Of a DNA stretch of 64,000 nt, positions 27,610 to 34,962 are shown piece by piece. Where the stretch lies: positions 358,583 through 422,582 of the forward strand of contig UBZT01000004.1 of NCBI GenBank assembly GCA_900470155.1, given 5' to 3'. The notes below the pieces were generated by a model. It saw nothing but the letters and a program-made list of their open reading frames with translations, did not search any database and was not told where the DNA came from. The position numbers and the translations under genes were made by a program. Numbering within the stretch: the first letter of the stretch is position 1; each line of letters starts with the position of its first letter. The DNA comes from Hyphomicrobiales bacterium (GTDB taxonomy: Bacteria; Pseudomonadota; Alphaproteobacteria; Rhizobiales; Rhizobiaceae).

Positions 27610-27645
27610 GCGCCAAGCAATTCCGGCTTGCGCTCTGCATTTTTT
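27610..27645 (+). terminator. Possible attenuator/terminator in the ABC-F leader region
   Basis: GCG-CAAGC at 27610-27618 (one bulged C) pairs with GCTTG-CGC at 27626-27633. A run of six T follows at 27640-27645, six bases after the stem. The gap before the T-run weakens it as a classical terminator, but it is placed between leader and gene as an attenuator would be. Confidence 0.35.
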
Positions 27646-27720
27646 CCGACCGCAGCGACATTCCTTGAGCAAGGCGAAAGGCCTGTCCGGATCGTCGCGC
27701 GGCAAGACCAGAGAACGACC

Positions 27721-29247
27721 ATGTCCCTGATCAATATCCGCAACCTTGGCATCACCTTGTCGAGCCCGCTGTTTTCCAACCTCAACCTTGTCGTCAATGC
27801 CGGCGATCGCATCGGCCTTGCCGCCGCCAATGGCCGGGGCAAGTCGACCCTGTTCCGCTGCATCGCCGGCACGCTCGATCCGAGCGAGGGCGAGATCACC
27901 AAGGCGCGTGGCCTGACCATCGGCTATGTCGAGCAGAATGTGCCGCCGCACCTTCTCGATCTCACTTTCTATGACGCTGTGCTGGATGCGCTTTCGCCCG
28001 AACAGGCCGAAAGCGAGAGCTGGCGCGTCGATGTGGTGCTCGGTGAACTCGACGTGCCGATGGAATTCCACCAGCGGCCGCTGAAGGCGCTGAGCGGCGG
28101 CTGGCAGCGCATGGCGCTGATTGCCCGCGTCTGGGTCACCGAGCCGGATGTGCTTCTGATGGACGAGCCCACCAACCATCTCGACCTCGGCAAGATCGCC
28201 GCGCTTGAGGCATGGCTGAACGCGCTGCCGCGCGACGTGCCGGTGATCCTTGCCTGCCACGACCGCGCCTTCCTCGATGCCGTCACCAACCGCACCGTTT
28301 TCCTCAGGGCCGAGCAGTCGCAGGCCTTCGCGCTGCCCTATTCGCGCGCGCGTCTGGCGCTGGAGGAGGCGGATGCGGCCGATGCACGTCGCTACGAGCG
28401 CGACATGAAAACGGCCGATCAGTTGCGCAAGCAGGCCGCCAAACTCAACAATATCGGCATCAATTCCGGCAGCGACCTGCTGGTGGTCAAGACCAAGCAG
28501 CTCCGCGAGCGGGCCGAAAGGCTGGAAGACGCGGCCAAGCCGGCTCATCTCGAACGCTCGGCAGGTGCCATCAGGCTTGCCAATCGCGGCACCCATGCCA
28601 AGGTTCTGGTGACGCTGGACGATGCCGAGGTGATGACGCCTGACGGTACCCCCCTATTTCGCACCGGCAAGCAGTTCATCTGCCAGGGCGACAGGATTGT
28701 CCTGCTCGGCGCCAATGGCGTCGGCAAGACCCGCCTGATCGCCATGCTGCGCAAGGCGATCGACAAGCCCGACATCACGCAGGACGGCATCAAGGCGACG
28801 CCGTCGCTGGTCTTGGGCTACGGCGACCAGGCGCTTGCCGATCTGCGTGACACCGACACGCCGATGGAGGCGATCATCCACCGCTTCGATATCGGCGACC
28901 AGCGGGCACGGGCGCTCTTGGCTGGTGCCGGCATGAGCATCGACATGCAGGCGCGCCCGATCGGCCGCCTGTCCGGCGGCCAGAAGGCACGGCTCGGCAT
29001 ACTGGTTCTGAGGCTCACGGAACCGAATTTCTACCTGCTTGACGAACCGACCAACCATCTCGACATCGAGGGGCAGGAGGCGCTGGAAAGCGAACTGATG
29101 AAGCACCAGGCAAGCTGCCTGCTGGTCTCGCACGACCGCAGTTTCGTCCGCGCCATCGGCAACCGCTTCTGGCAGATCGAACGAAAGCGCCTGGTTGAGG
29201 TCGATGGGCCGGAGGAGTTCTTTGCCGCAGCGGCACTGGCAAGGTAG
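27721..29247 (+). CDS. ABC-F family ATP-binding protein (ribosome-associated type)
   Basis: 508 aa, two ABC domains and no membrane segments. Domain 1: Walker [10 protein letters not shown] (Lys about 41; the usual first Gly is Ala), signature LSGGWQR, Walker [12 protein letters not shown]. Domain 2: Walker [10 protein letters not shown] (Lys about 336), signature LSGGQKAR, Walker [13 protein letters not shown] basic coiled interdomain linker (about 218-285) contains [24 protein letters not shown] proteins bind the ribosomal E site; some protect against antibiotics. It is shorter than EttA or Uup, with a short arm. A leader peptide ORF, a hairpin and weak self-complementarity at its start site suggest conditional expression. 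Target drug or substrate unknown. Confidence 0.9.
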   Translation: MSLINIRNLGITLSSPLFSNLNLVVNAGDRIGLAAANGRGKSTLFRCIAGTLDPSEGEITKARGLTIGYVEQNVPPHLLDLTFYDAVLDALSPEQAESESWRVDVVLGELDVPMEFHQRPLKALSGGWQRMALIARVWVTEPDVLLMDEPTNHLDLGKIAALEAWLNALPRDVPVILACHDRAFLDAVTNRTVFLRAEQSQAFALPYSRARLALEEADAADARRYERDMKTADQLRKQAAKLNNIGINSGSDLLVVKTKQLRERAERLEDAAKPAHLERSAGAIRLANRGTHAKVLVTLDDAEVMTPDGTPLFRTGKQFICQGDRIVLLGANGVGKTRLIAMLRKAIDKPDITQDGIKATPSLVLGYGDQALADLRDTDTPMEAIIHRFDIGDQRARALLAGAGMSIDMQARPIGRLSGGQKARLGILVLRLTEPNFYLLDEPTNHLDIEGQEALESELMKHQASCLLVSHDRSFVRAIGNRFWQIERKRLVEVDGPEEFFAAAALAR

Positions 29248-29450
29248 TCGTCGATATCGCCAGGGGGCTGCGCCGCGGCAGACCCCTGGTACATGGCTCA
29301 AGCGAGACCGGCACCCGGCATATGTGTGCGAGGCGAGGTCCCGTCCTCTCTTCCCCCATTTCCTGTGCCGGATGTCGCTTGAGGACTGGCACTTGCCGGT
29401 CGCGCGCGCTATGCGTTCAGCTTCAATTCAAGCAGCACGGGAAAATCGCT

Positions 29451-30416
29451 GTGGCAGTCTATACCGACATTTCCGAAGGCGATCTCAAGGCCTTTCTCGA
29501 GCAATATGATGCGGGCGAGTTGACCTCCTACAAGGGCATTGCCGAAGGCGTGGAAAACACCAATTTCCTGCTGCACACGACCAAAGATCCGTTGATCCTG
29601 ACCCTCTATGAAAAGCGCGTCGAGAAGAACGATCTGCCCTTTTTCCTCGGCCTGATGCACCATCTTTCCGAGCGTGGGCTGTCCTGCCCGCTGCCGCTGC
29701 CGCGCAAGGATGGCGCGCTTCTCGGCGAGCTGTCCGGCCGTCCGGCGGCGCTGATCTCCTTCCTGGAAGGCATGTGGCTGAGAAAGCCCGAGGCGCAGCA
29801 TTGCCGCGAGGTCGGCAAGGCGCTGGCGCAGATGCATATCGGCGGCGAGGGCTTCGAGATTGCGCGTCCGAATGCGCTCTCGCTCGACGGATGGCAGACG
29901 CTCTGGGCGAGGTCGAAGGATCGCGCCGATGAGGTCGAGGCAGGACTGGAAGACGAGATCGGCGCGGAGCTTGCCTATCTTGCCGCCCATTGGCCGAAGG
30001 ACTTGCCGTCGGGGGTCATCCATGCCGATCTCTTTCCCGACAATGTCTTCTTCCTCGGTGACACTCTCTCGGGCCTGATCGACTTCTATTTCGCCTGCAA
30101 CGACTATCTCGTCTACGACCTGTCAATCTGCCTGAATGCCTGGTGCTTCGAGAAGGATGGCGCCTACAATATCACCAAGGGCAAGGCGATGATCGAGGGT
30201 TACCTGTCGGTGCGCCCGCTGTCGAATGACGAGATCCTGGCCCTGCCGATTCTCGCGCGCGGTTCCGCCCTGCGATTTTTCCTCACCCGCCTCTACGACT
30301 GGCTGATGACGCCGGAAGGCGCGCTGGTGGTGAAGAAGGATCCGCTGGAATATCTGAAGAAACTGCGCTTCCACCGGGCGGTGGACAGTGCTGCCGAATA
30401 TGGGCTGCTGTCATGA
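29451..30416 (+). CDS. thrB: Homoserine kinase
   Basis: 321 aa, GTG start. This is the APH-like homoserine kinase of alphaproteobacteria, not the GHMP type: the catalytic loop is [13 protein letters not shown] and the metal loop is [17 protein letters not shown]. It phosphorylates homoserine ahead of threonine synthase; thrC lies about 10 kb away on the other strand. The start was set at the [12 protein letters not shown] segment, where homologues begin; the frame is open for 43 codons upstream without coding character. Its stop overlaps the rnhA start (ATGA). Confidence 0.94.
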   Translation: MAVYTDISEGDLKAFLEQYDAGELTSYKGIAEGVENTNFLLHTTKDPLILTLYEKRVEKNDLPFFLGLMHHLSERGLSCPLPLPRKDGALLGELSGRPAALISFLEGMWLRKPEAQHCREVGKALAQMHIGGEGFEIARPNALSLDGWQTLWARSKDRADEVEAGLEDEIGAELAYLAAHWPKDLPSGVIHADLFPDNVFFLGDTLSGLIDFYFACNDYLVYDLSICLNAWCFEKDGAYNITKGKAMIEGYLSVRPLSNDEILALPILARGSALRFFLTRLYDWLMTPEGALVVKKDPLEYLKKLRFHRAVDSAAEYGLLS

Positions 30417-30880
30417 AACATGTCGAGATCTATACCGATGGCGCCTGCTCGGGAAATCCCGGCCCCGGCGGCTGGGGCGCGGTCCTGCGCTACGGCGAGG
30501 TCGAAAAGGAACTGTTCGGCGGCGAAGCCGATACCACCAACAACCGCATGGAGCTGATGGCGGCGATTTCGGCGCTCAACGCCCTGAAGACGCCCTGCGA
30601 GATCGATCTGCACACCGACAGCAAATATGTCATGGACGGCATTTCGAAATGGATCTTCGGCTGGAAGAAGAACGGTTGGAAGACCGCCGACAAGAAGCCG
30701 GTGAAGAATGGCGAGCTCTGGCAGCAACTCGATGCCGCAAACCAGGCCCACAAGGTCAAGTGGCACTGGGTCAAGGGCCATGCCGGCCACCCGGAAAACG
30801 AACGCGCCGACGAACTGGCCCGCCGCGGCATGGAGCCGTTCAAGACCTCGACATTCGGCAAGTCGCTGCTGGTGAAGTGA
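30413..30880 (+). CDS. rnhA: Ribonuclease HI
   Basis: 155 aa. Cuts RNA in RNA-DNA hybrids. The catalytic acids are present: Asp9 ([11 protein letters not shown]), Glu47 (NNRMELMAA) and Asp69 (HTDSKYV), plus the basic handle ([16 protein letters not shown]) and [15 protein letters not shown]. Translationally coupled to thrB. Confidence 0.97.
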   Translation: MKHVEIYTDGACSGNPGPGGWGAVLRYGEVEKELFGGEADTTNNRMELMAAISALNALKTPCEIDLHTDSKYVMDGISKWIFGWKKNGWKTADKKPVKNGELWQQLDAANQAHKVKWHWVKGHAGHPENERADELARRGMEPFKTSTFGKSLLVK

Positions 30881-30994
30881 GGCCCAGCCTCCAAAGCCTG
30901 TCTTCTGTCGACGACGGAAATGCGGTCACGCGGTGACCTTGCCCTTTCCCCCATTCTCCCTATGCTCCGACAAAACACGTCAAGGGAGATATCG

Positions 30995-31303
30995 ATGATC
31001 CAGCACTGCGTATTTTTGCGCTTCAAGGCCGCTGTCCAGGAACCCGAGAAAAAGGCGATCTATGCAGCGATCGCCGAGCTGAAGGATGTCGTGCCGGGCA
31101 TGCTGGATGTGAAGGCAGGGCCGAACACATCGCCGGAAGGCCTGAGCAGCGGCTACAATGACGGCTTCATCGTCACCTTCGAGGATGCGATGGTGCGTGA
31201 TTATTACCTGAAACACCCCGCCCATGTCGCGGTCGGCGAGCGCATCGTGCATGCAACCGACGGCGGCCTCGCCGGCATCCTGGTATTCGATCTCGAAACC
31301 TGA
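30995..31303 (+). CDS. Dabb-family stress-responsive alpha/beta-barrel protein
   Basis: 102 aa. Dabb pattern: MIQHCVFLRFK at the start, KAIYAAIAELKDVVPGMLDVKAGPN in the middle and a YLKHPAHVAVGERI segment. These form small ferredoxin-like dimers; most have no known reaction. The start was placed at MIQHCVF because the ribosome site CAAGGGAG lies 9 nt upstream. A strong hairpin lies downstream. Confidence 0.85.
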   Translation: MIQHCVFLRFKAAVQEPEKKAIYAAIAELKDVVPGMLDVKAGPNTSPEGLSSGYNDGFIVTFEDAMVRDYYLKHPAHVAVGERIVHATDGGLAGILVFDLET

Positions 31304-31320
31304 AACCTGCTTGAAAAAAC

Positions 31321-31352
31321 GAAGGCCCGGCTTCACGAGAAGCCGGGCCTTC
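31321..31352 (-). terminator. Bidirectional-type terminator between convergent genes
   Basis: GAAGGCCCGGCTTC (31321-31334) pairs perfectly with GAAGCCGGGCCTTC (31339-31352) around ACGA. On the minus strand the stem is followed by TTTTTT (AAAAAA at 31314-31319 on the plus strand), so it clearly ends the peroxiredoxin transcript. The plus-strand flank lacks T, so it would only slow the Dabb transcript. Confidence 0.88.
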
Positions 31353-31372
31353 GCATCAGAATCGATTGACGA

Positions 31373-31858
31373 TCAGAGCTGCTCGATCATCGTGGCCGCC
31401 GACGAGACGGTCGCCTGGCCGGGATTTTCCTCGACATTCAGGCTCTTGAGCACGCCATCCTCGACCAGCATCGAATAGCGCTTGGAGCGCACGCCGAGTG
31501 CTCCGGCAGACAGGTCGGCGTCGAGGCCGAGCGCCTTGGTGAACGAGGCATCCCAGTCGGCGAGGAAGTGGATCTTGCCAAGGCCGCCGGTATGCTGCGC
31601 CCAGGCGCCCATCACATGCCAGTCATTGACGGCGATCACGGCGATATCATCGACGCCGCGGGCAAGGATCTGGTCGCGGTTTTCCAGATAGCCGGGCAGG
31701 TGGTTGAGCGTGCAGGTCGGCGTGAAGGCACCCGGAACGGCAAAGACAACGACCTTCTTGCCGGCAAACAGCTGTTCGGTGGTGGTTTCCACCGGGCCGT
31801 CGGCCGTCTTTTCCTTGAACGTCGCCGTGGGCAGCTTTTCGCCAATCGCAATCGTCAT
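31373..31858 (-). CDS. Peroxiredoxin (Prx5-like)
   Basis: 161 aa. Reduces peroxides through the catalytic Cys in PGAFTPTCTLNHLPGY (about residue 49). The Prx5 group markers are GLDADLSAGALGVRSKRYSMLVEDGV. It probably uses glutathione/glutaredoxin or thioredoxin; the partner is not encoded nearby. It ends at a strong terminator. Confidence 0.93.
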   Translation of the reverse strand: MTIAIGEKLPTATFKEKTADGPVETTTEQLFAGKKVVVFAVPGAFTPTCTLNHLPGYLENRDQILARGVDDIAVIAVNDWHVMGAWAQHTGGLGKIHFLADWDASFTKALGLDADLSAGALGVRSKRYSMLVEDGVLKSLNVEENPGQATVSSAATMIEQL

Positions 31859-31933
31859 GTAAGTCTCCTCGCTTTAGGGTTTGCCCAGCGGCACAGGGGT
31901 GCTGTGGACGTCGCTGGCGAATATAGAAGCGGG

Positions 31934-32806
31934 TCAATCAAAGGCAAGTGCGGTTTCCATCGCCCGCCCACCGGCCAGCACCAGGATGCCCCAGCGTTTG
32001 CCGCTCATCGTGTAGGTTTTCGGCAGCTTGCCGATCGGCACGGACACCTGAACCTTGCCGTCTTCCAGAATTTCCGCCTTGCCATCGAGAAACACGTGGC
32101 CGCTCGGGCCGCTGACGAAGACTTGCGGGCCGGTCGTTCCGGCCGGCAATCGCAGCGTCAGGTCGAGCTGCTTGAGATCGGCGCGCATCGCATAATGGGT
32201 TACGGCGAAATCGTCGGAAGGGACTTCCGGCAAACTCTGTTTGGCGGTCGCGATTAGCTGGGCCTCATCCGTTGCAACAGCATCGTCATGGCTGAGTGCG
32301 ACGCTCAGATCGGCCTGAAACGGGATGCAGATATTCTTGCAGACGCCGACGAAGGCGTTGACAGTCAGCGTATCGGTGTCTGCACCGAGACCCGCAATCA
32401 TAAGCGGCAAAGTCACTGCATGATCGTAGCCGACATCGCGCATGCCGCTGTTGTCGAGCACCTTGGGCACCGGAAAGCCGATGCTTTCGATCACCGCCGT
32501 GCTGCCCGGTGCAAGCGTCAGCGCCGGCGGAATGCCGACATCGCCGGGTTCCTTCCAATAGGTGATCCAGCCGGGGTTTGGCTCGATCACCAGGGCACCC
32601 TCGCGCCGACCGTCCGGATCGGCGGGCAGAAGAACGAGGCGCATGCGTCCACCCTCATTGACGGCCCAGTCGCTGCTCGCCGCGTGAGCATGGCCCAAAG
32701 CAAGCGCAAGGGTTGCAAACCCAAGCATGAGCCCAAAGATGAGCCCAAGTGTGCGCCGGTGAAGCGCAAGGTTCGAGCTGTGGCGGATCGTGTTCATCAT
32801 GGCCAT
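31934..32806 (-). CDS. DsbD N-terminal-domain-like periplasmic thiol protein
   Basis: 290 aa. Hydrophobic signal region ([22 protein letters not shown], cut near HAHA), then two beta-rich domains. The CKNICIP cysteine pair ([16 protein letters not shown]) is the hallmark of the DsbD/ScsB N-terminal domain. The membrane and thioredoxin parts of full DsbD are absent, so it may pass electrons between periplasmic thiol proteins. The start is uncertain among three Met codons at 32806, 32800 and 32797; the first is used here. It is divergent from yqgE. Confidence 0.82.
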   Translation of the reverse strand: MAMMNTIRHSSNLALHRRTLGLIFGLMLGFATLALALGHAHAASSDWAVNEGGRMRLVLLPADPDGRREGALVIEPNPGWITYWKEPGDVGIPPALTLAPGSTAVIESIGFPVPKVLDNSGMRDVGYDHAVTLPLMIAGLGADTDTLTVNAFVGVCKNICIPFQADLSVALSHDDAVATDEAQLIATAKQSLPEVPSDDFAVTHYAMRADLKQLDLTLRLPAGTTGPQVFVSGPSGHVFLDGKAEILEDGKVQVSVPIGKLPKTYTMSGKRWGILVLAGGRAMETALAFD

Positions 32807-32963
32807 CGGCTCTAGAGGATCGCTCGGCGGGCTGCCAGTCACGGTTATGAAATTGTCATCATTTTCGGTTGATCGCAAAGCCCTTCTGCCCCATCTTGAT
32901 GGAGAGGGCCTTTTAAACCACGCATCCGGTCCATTGCCCATGGGCAAGTTGAGGGAGGCAGGC

Positions 32964-33569
32964 ATGGCTTTGTCGTCGATCAAAGGTGAACGGGAACGCG
33001 GCTTTCTGGATGGCCAGTTCCTGATTGCGATGCCCGGAATGCCTGATGGTAATTTCGCCCGCTCGGTCGTCTATATCTGCGCCCATTCGCCGGCCGGTGC
33101 CATGGGTTTCATCATCAATCGCGCCCAGGCGGTGACATTCGCCGACATCCTGCTGCATCTGGAACTGATCGATCGCAACGATGCGATCATGCTGCCAGAC
33201 CATGCGCGCCATTTCCCCATCCAGTGCGGCGGCCCGGTCGAACAAGGCCGTGGTTTCGTGCTGCATTCCGACGATTATCTCTCCGACAGCAGCATCCCTG
33301 TCAGCGATGATATCTCGCTCACCGCCACGCTCGATATCGTCCGCGCGATCTCCGACGGTCGTGGCCCGGTCCGCGCCACCATGCTGCTCGGTTATGCCGG
33401 CTGGGGTGCCGGTCAGCTCGAACTCGAGATCGCCAACAACGGCTGGCTCAATTGTCCCGCCAGCGAAGAGCTGATCTTCGACCGCTCGCTCGACAACAAA
33501 TACGAGCGCGCTTTGTCCCTGATGGGCATCAACCCGGCCATGCTGTCGATGGATGCGGGCCACGCGTGA
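32964..33569 (+). CDS. YqgE/AlgH family protein
   Basis: 201 aa. Family blocks [55 protein letters not shown] and [15 protein letters not shown] are complete. The family is widely conserved, but its molecular function is unsettled. The start [10 protein letters not shown] follows GAGGGAGG, so the much longer upstream frame is not used. The next gene starts with a GTG overlapping this stop (GTGA). Confidence 0.93.
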   Translation: MALSSIKGERERGFLDGQFLIAMPGMPDGNFARSVVYICAHSPAGAMGFIINRAQAVTFADILLHLELIDRNDAIMLPDHARHFPIQCGGPVEQGRGFVLHSDDYLSDSSIPVSDDISLTATLDIVRAISDGRGPVRATMLLGYAGWGAGQLELEIANNGWLNCPASEELIFDRSLDNKYERALSLMGINPAMLSMDAGHA

Positions 33570-34198
33570 AGATCAGAATGCTCAGTGTGACAATGGCTGT
33601 TCTTGCAATGCCAGCGGTCGCATTTTCTGAGAATGCGGATAGAGTGCAGACCTTCGGCGACGCGGAAGCGGGATATGTCGTTGCGCTTCTGGAAAAGAAG
33701 CAATGTGACGCGGCATGGGACATTCTGTGGAAACATGCCTTGGGCGGTTCGTCAGATGCGGCTGCGATGATCATCGATGAAGCCGCTTTCGGACGTATTT
33801 TACCGCCTTTCGCTCCATTGACGGGGCCTGAGGGGGAAATGGATCCTCGATGGGTGAAGTACCTGGGATTTTTGACCGATCTTGCTTTCTCCGTGCGTAT
33901 CGAAATCTCTTCGGCCGACGAAGTCTACACAAAGGCGTCGATGGACATGAAGCGTCAATTTCTCAAAGAGGCCTGGAGCAAGTCTGACTTTGAACGTTAT
34001 GAAAATGCGGGATGCTTGGACACGCAGCACGTAGCCTCATGTACCGATCCGGGTGCCTGGCCTAGTATGGCCCGCAGTCTTTCCTACTGGAACGAACAGC
34101 TGAACCAACACAGGGCGCCGAGAGCGATGGCGGAGTGCAAAGACGCATGGCATTCATGGCTGGATCAACAGACATTGGATTCGGCGCCACTTCGTTGA
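33566..34198 (+). CDS. Hypothetical exported protein
   Basis: 210 aa. The N-terminus ([20 protein letters not shown]) is a plausible signal peptide. The mature part is mostly helical, with few Cys: one near [12 protein letters not shown], then [11 protein letters not shown] and AECKDAW. The opening resembles a Sel1-like short repeat ([21 protein letters not shown]) but not convincingly. No family was recognised. The GTG start overlaps the yqgE stop by 4 bp; ATG 33578 is the alternative. Codon choice is visibly less GC-rich than in neighbouring genes, which suggests later acquisition. Confidence 0.7.
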   Translation: MKIRMLSVTMAVLAMPAVAFSENADRVQTFGDAEAGYVVALLEKKQCDAAWDILWKHALGGSSDAAAMIIDEAAFGRILPPFAPLTGPEGEMDPRWVKYLGFLTDLAFSVRIEISSADEVYTKASMDMKRQFLKEAWSKSDFERYENAGCLDTQHVASCTDPGAWPSMARSLSYWNEQLNQHRAPRAMAECKDAWHSWLDQQTLDSAPLR

Positions 34199-34304
34199 AG
34201 TGATGAAGCTCACCGATCAATCAGGGGCTTCGCTTGCATGCCGTGGGTAGTTCAGTCAGTGTCGTGCGCTTCGGCTGATGGTGCCGACACTGTGAGAAAG
34301 TTAT

Positions 34305-34940
34305 ATGCCCTCGATCGATATCCTGCTTGCCTTCTTGCTGACCACCGCGGTCTTCGCCTTCATCCCGGGGCCCGCCATGCTTTATGTCGCCGCCCGCACG
34401 CTGGCAGCTGATCGGCGGGCCGGGCTTATGGCCACCTTGGGTATCCACATCGGTTGTTATGTGCATGTGATCGCAGCCGCGGGCGGCCTGTCGATCCTGT
34501 TTCATCTGGTGCCGACGCTGTATCTCGCGGTCAAGCTCGCCGGTGCAGCCTACCTGATCTTTCTCGGCATCCGCATGTTCCGCGCCAGCCGTCAGGCAGC
34601 CGGCAACACCGTGCCCGCATTCGAGAAGAAATCGGCCGCGCAGGCCTTTGCCGAAAGTATCCTGGTCGAGGTCTTGAACCCGAAGACGGCGATCTTTTTC
34701 CTCGCCTTCCTGCCGCAATTTGTCGACGCGGGTGCAAGCTTCCCCGTCTGGCTGCAGTTCCTGATCCTCGGAACGGTGGTCAACCTGATGTTCTCGTTTG
34801 CCGACGTGATCTGCGTCCTCGCCGCCGGTCTCGTGACCAAGCGGCTGGCGCGGATTTCCTCGCTGCAGCGCAATCTGCAAAGGGCAGGTGGCGCCGTGCT
34901 GGTCGGCCTTGGCCTGCACGTCGCCTTCCAGCGCAGCTGA
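34305..34940 (+). CDS. LysE family translocator (amino acid/metabolite exporter)
   Basis: 211 aa, six hydrophobic helices. The LysE/RhtB motif FIPGPAMLYVAARTLA lies near the N-terminus, with GAAYLIFLGIRMFRAS in the second repeat and LNPKTAIFFLAFLPQF in the fourth helix. These export amino acids such as lysine, homoserine or threonine, or related metabolites. The substrate is not readable. It is convergent with the GGDEF/EAL gene. Confidence 0.93.
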   Translation: MPSIDILLAFLLTTAVFAFIPGPAMLYVAARTLAADRRAGLMATLGIHIGCYVHVIAAAGGLSILFHLVPTLYLAVKLAGAAYLIFLGIRMFRASRQAAGNTVPAFEKKSAAQAFAESILVEVLNPKTAIFFLAFLPQFVDAGASFPVWLQFLILGTVVNLMFSFADVICVLAAGLVTKRLARISSLQRNLQRAGGAVLVGLGLHVAFQRS

Positions 34941-34962
34941 TCCTCGAAGGACGAGAAAGCGG

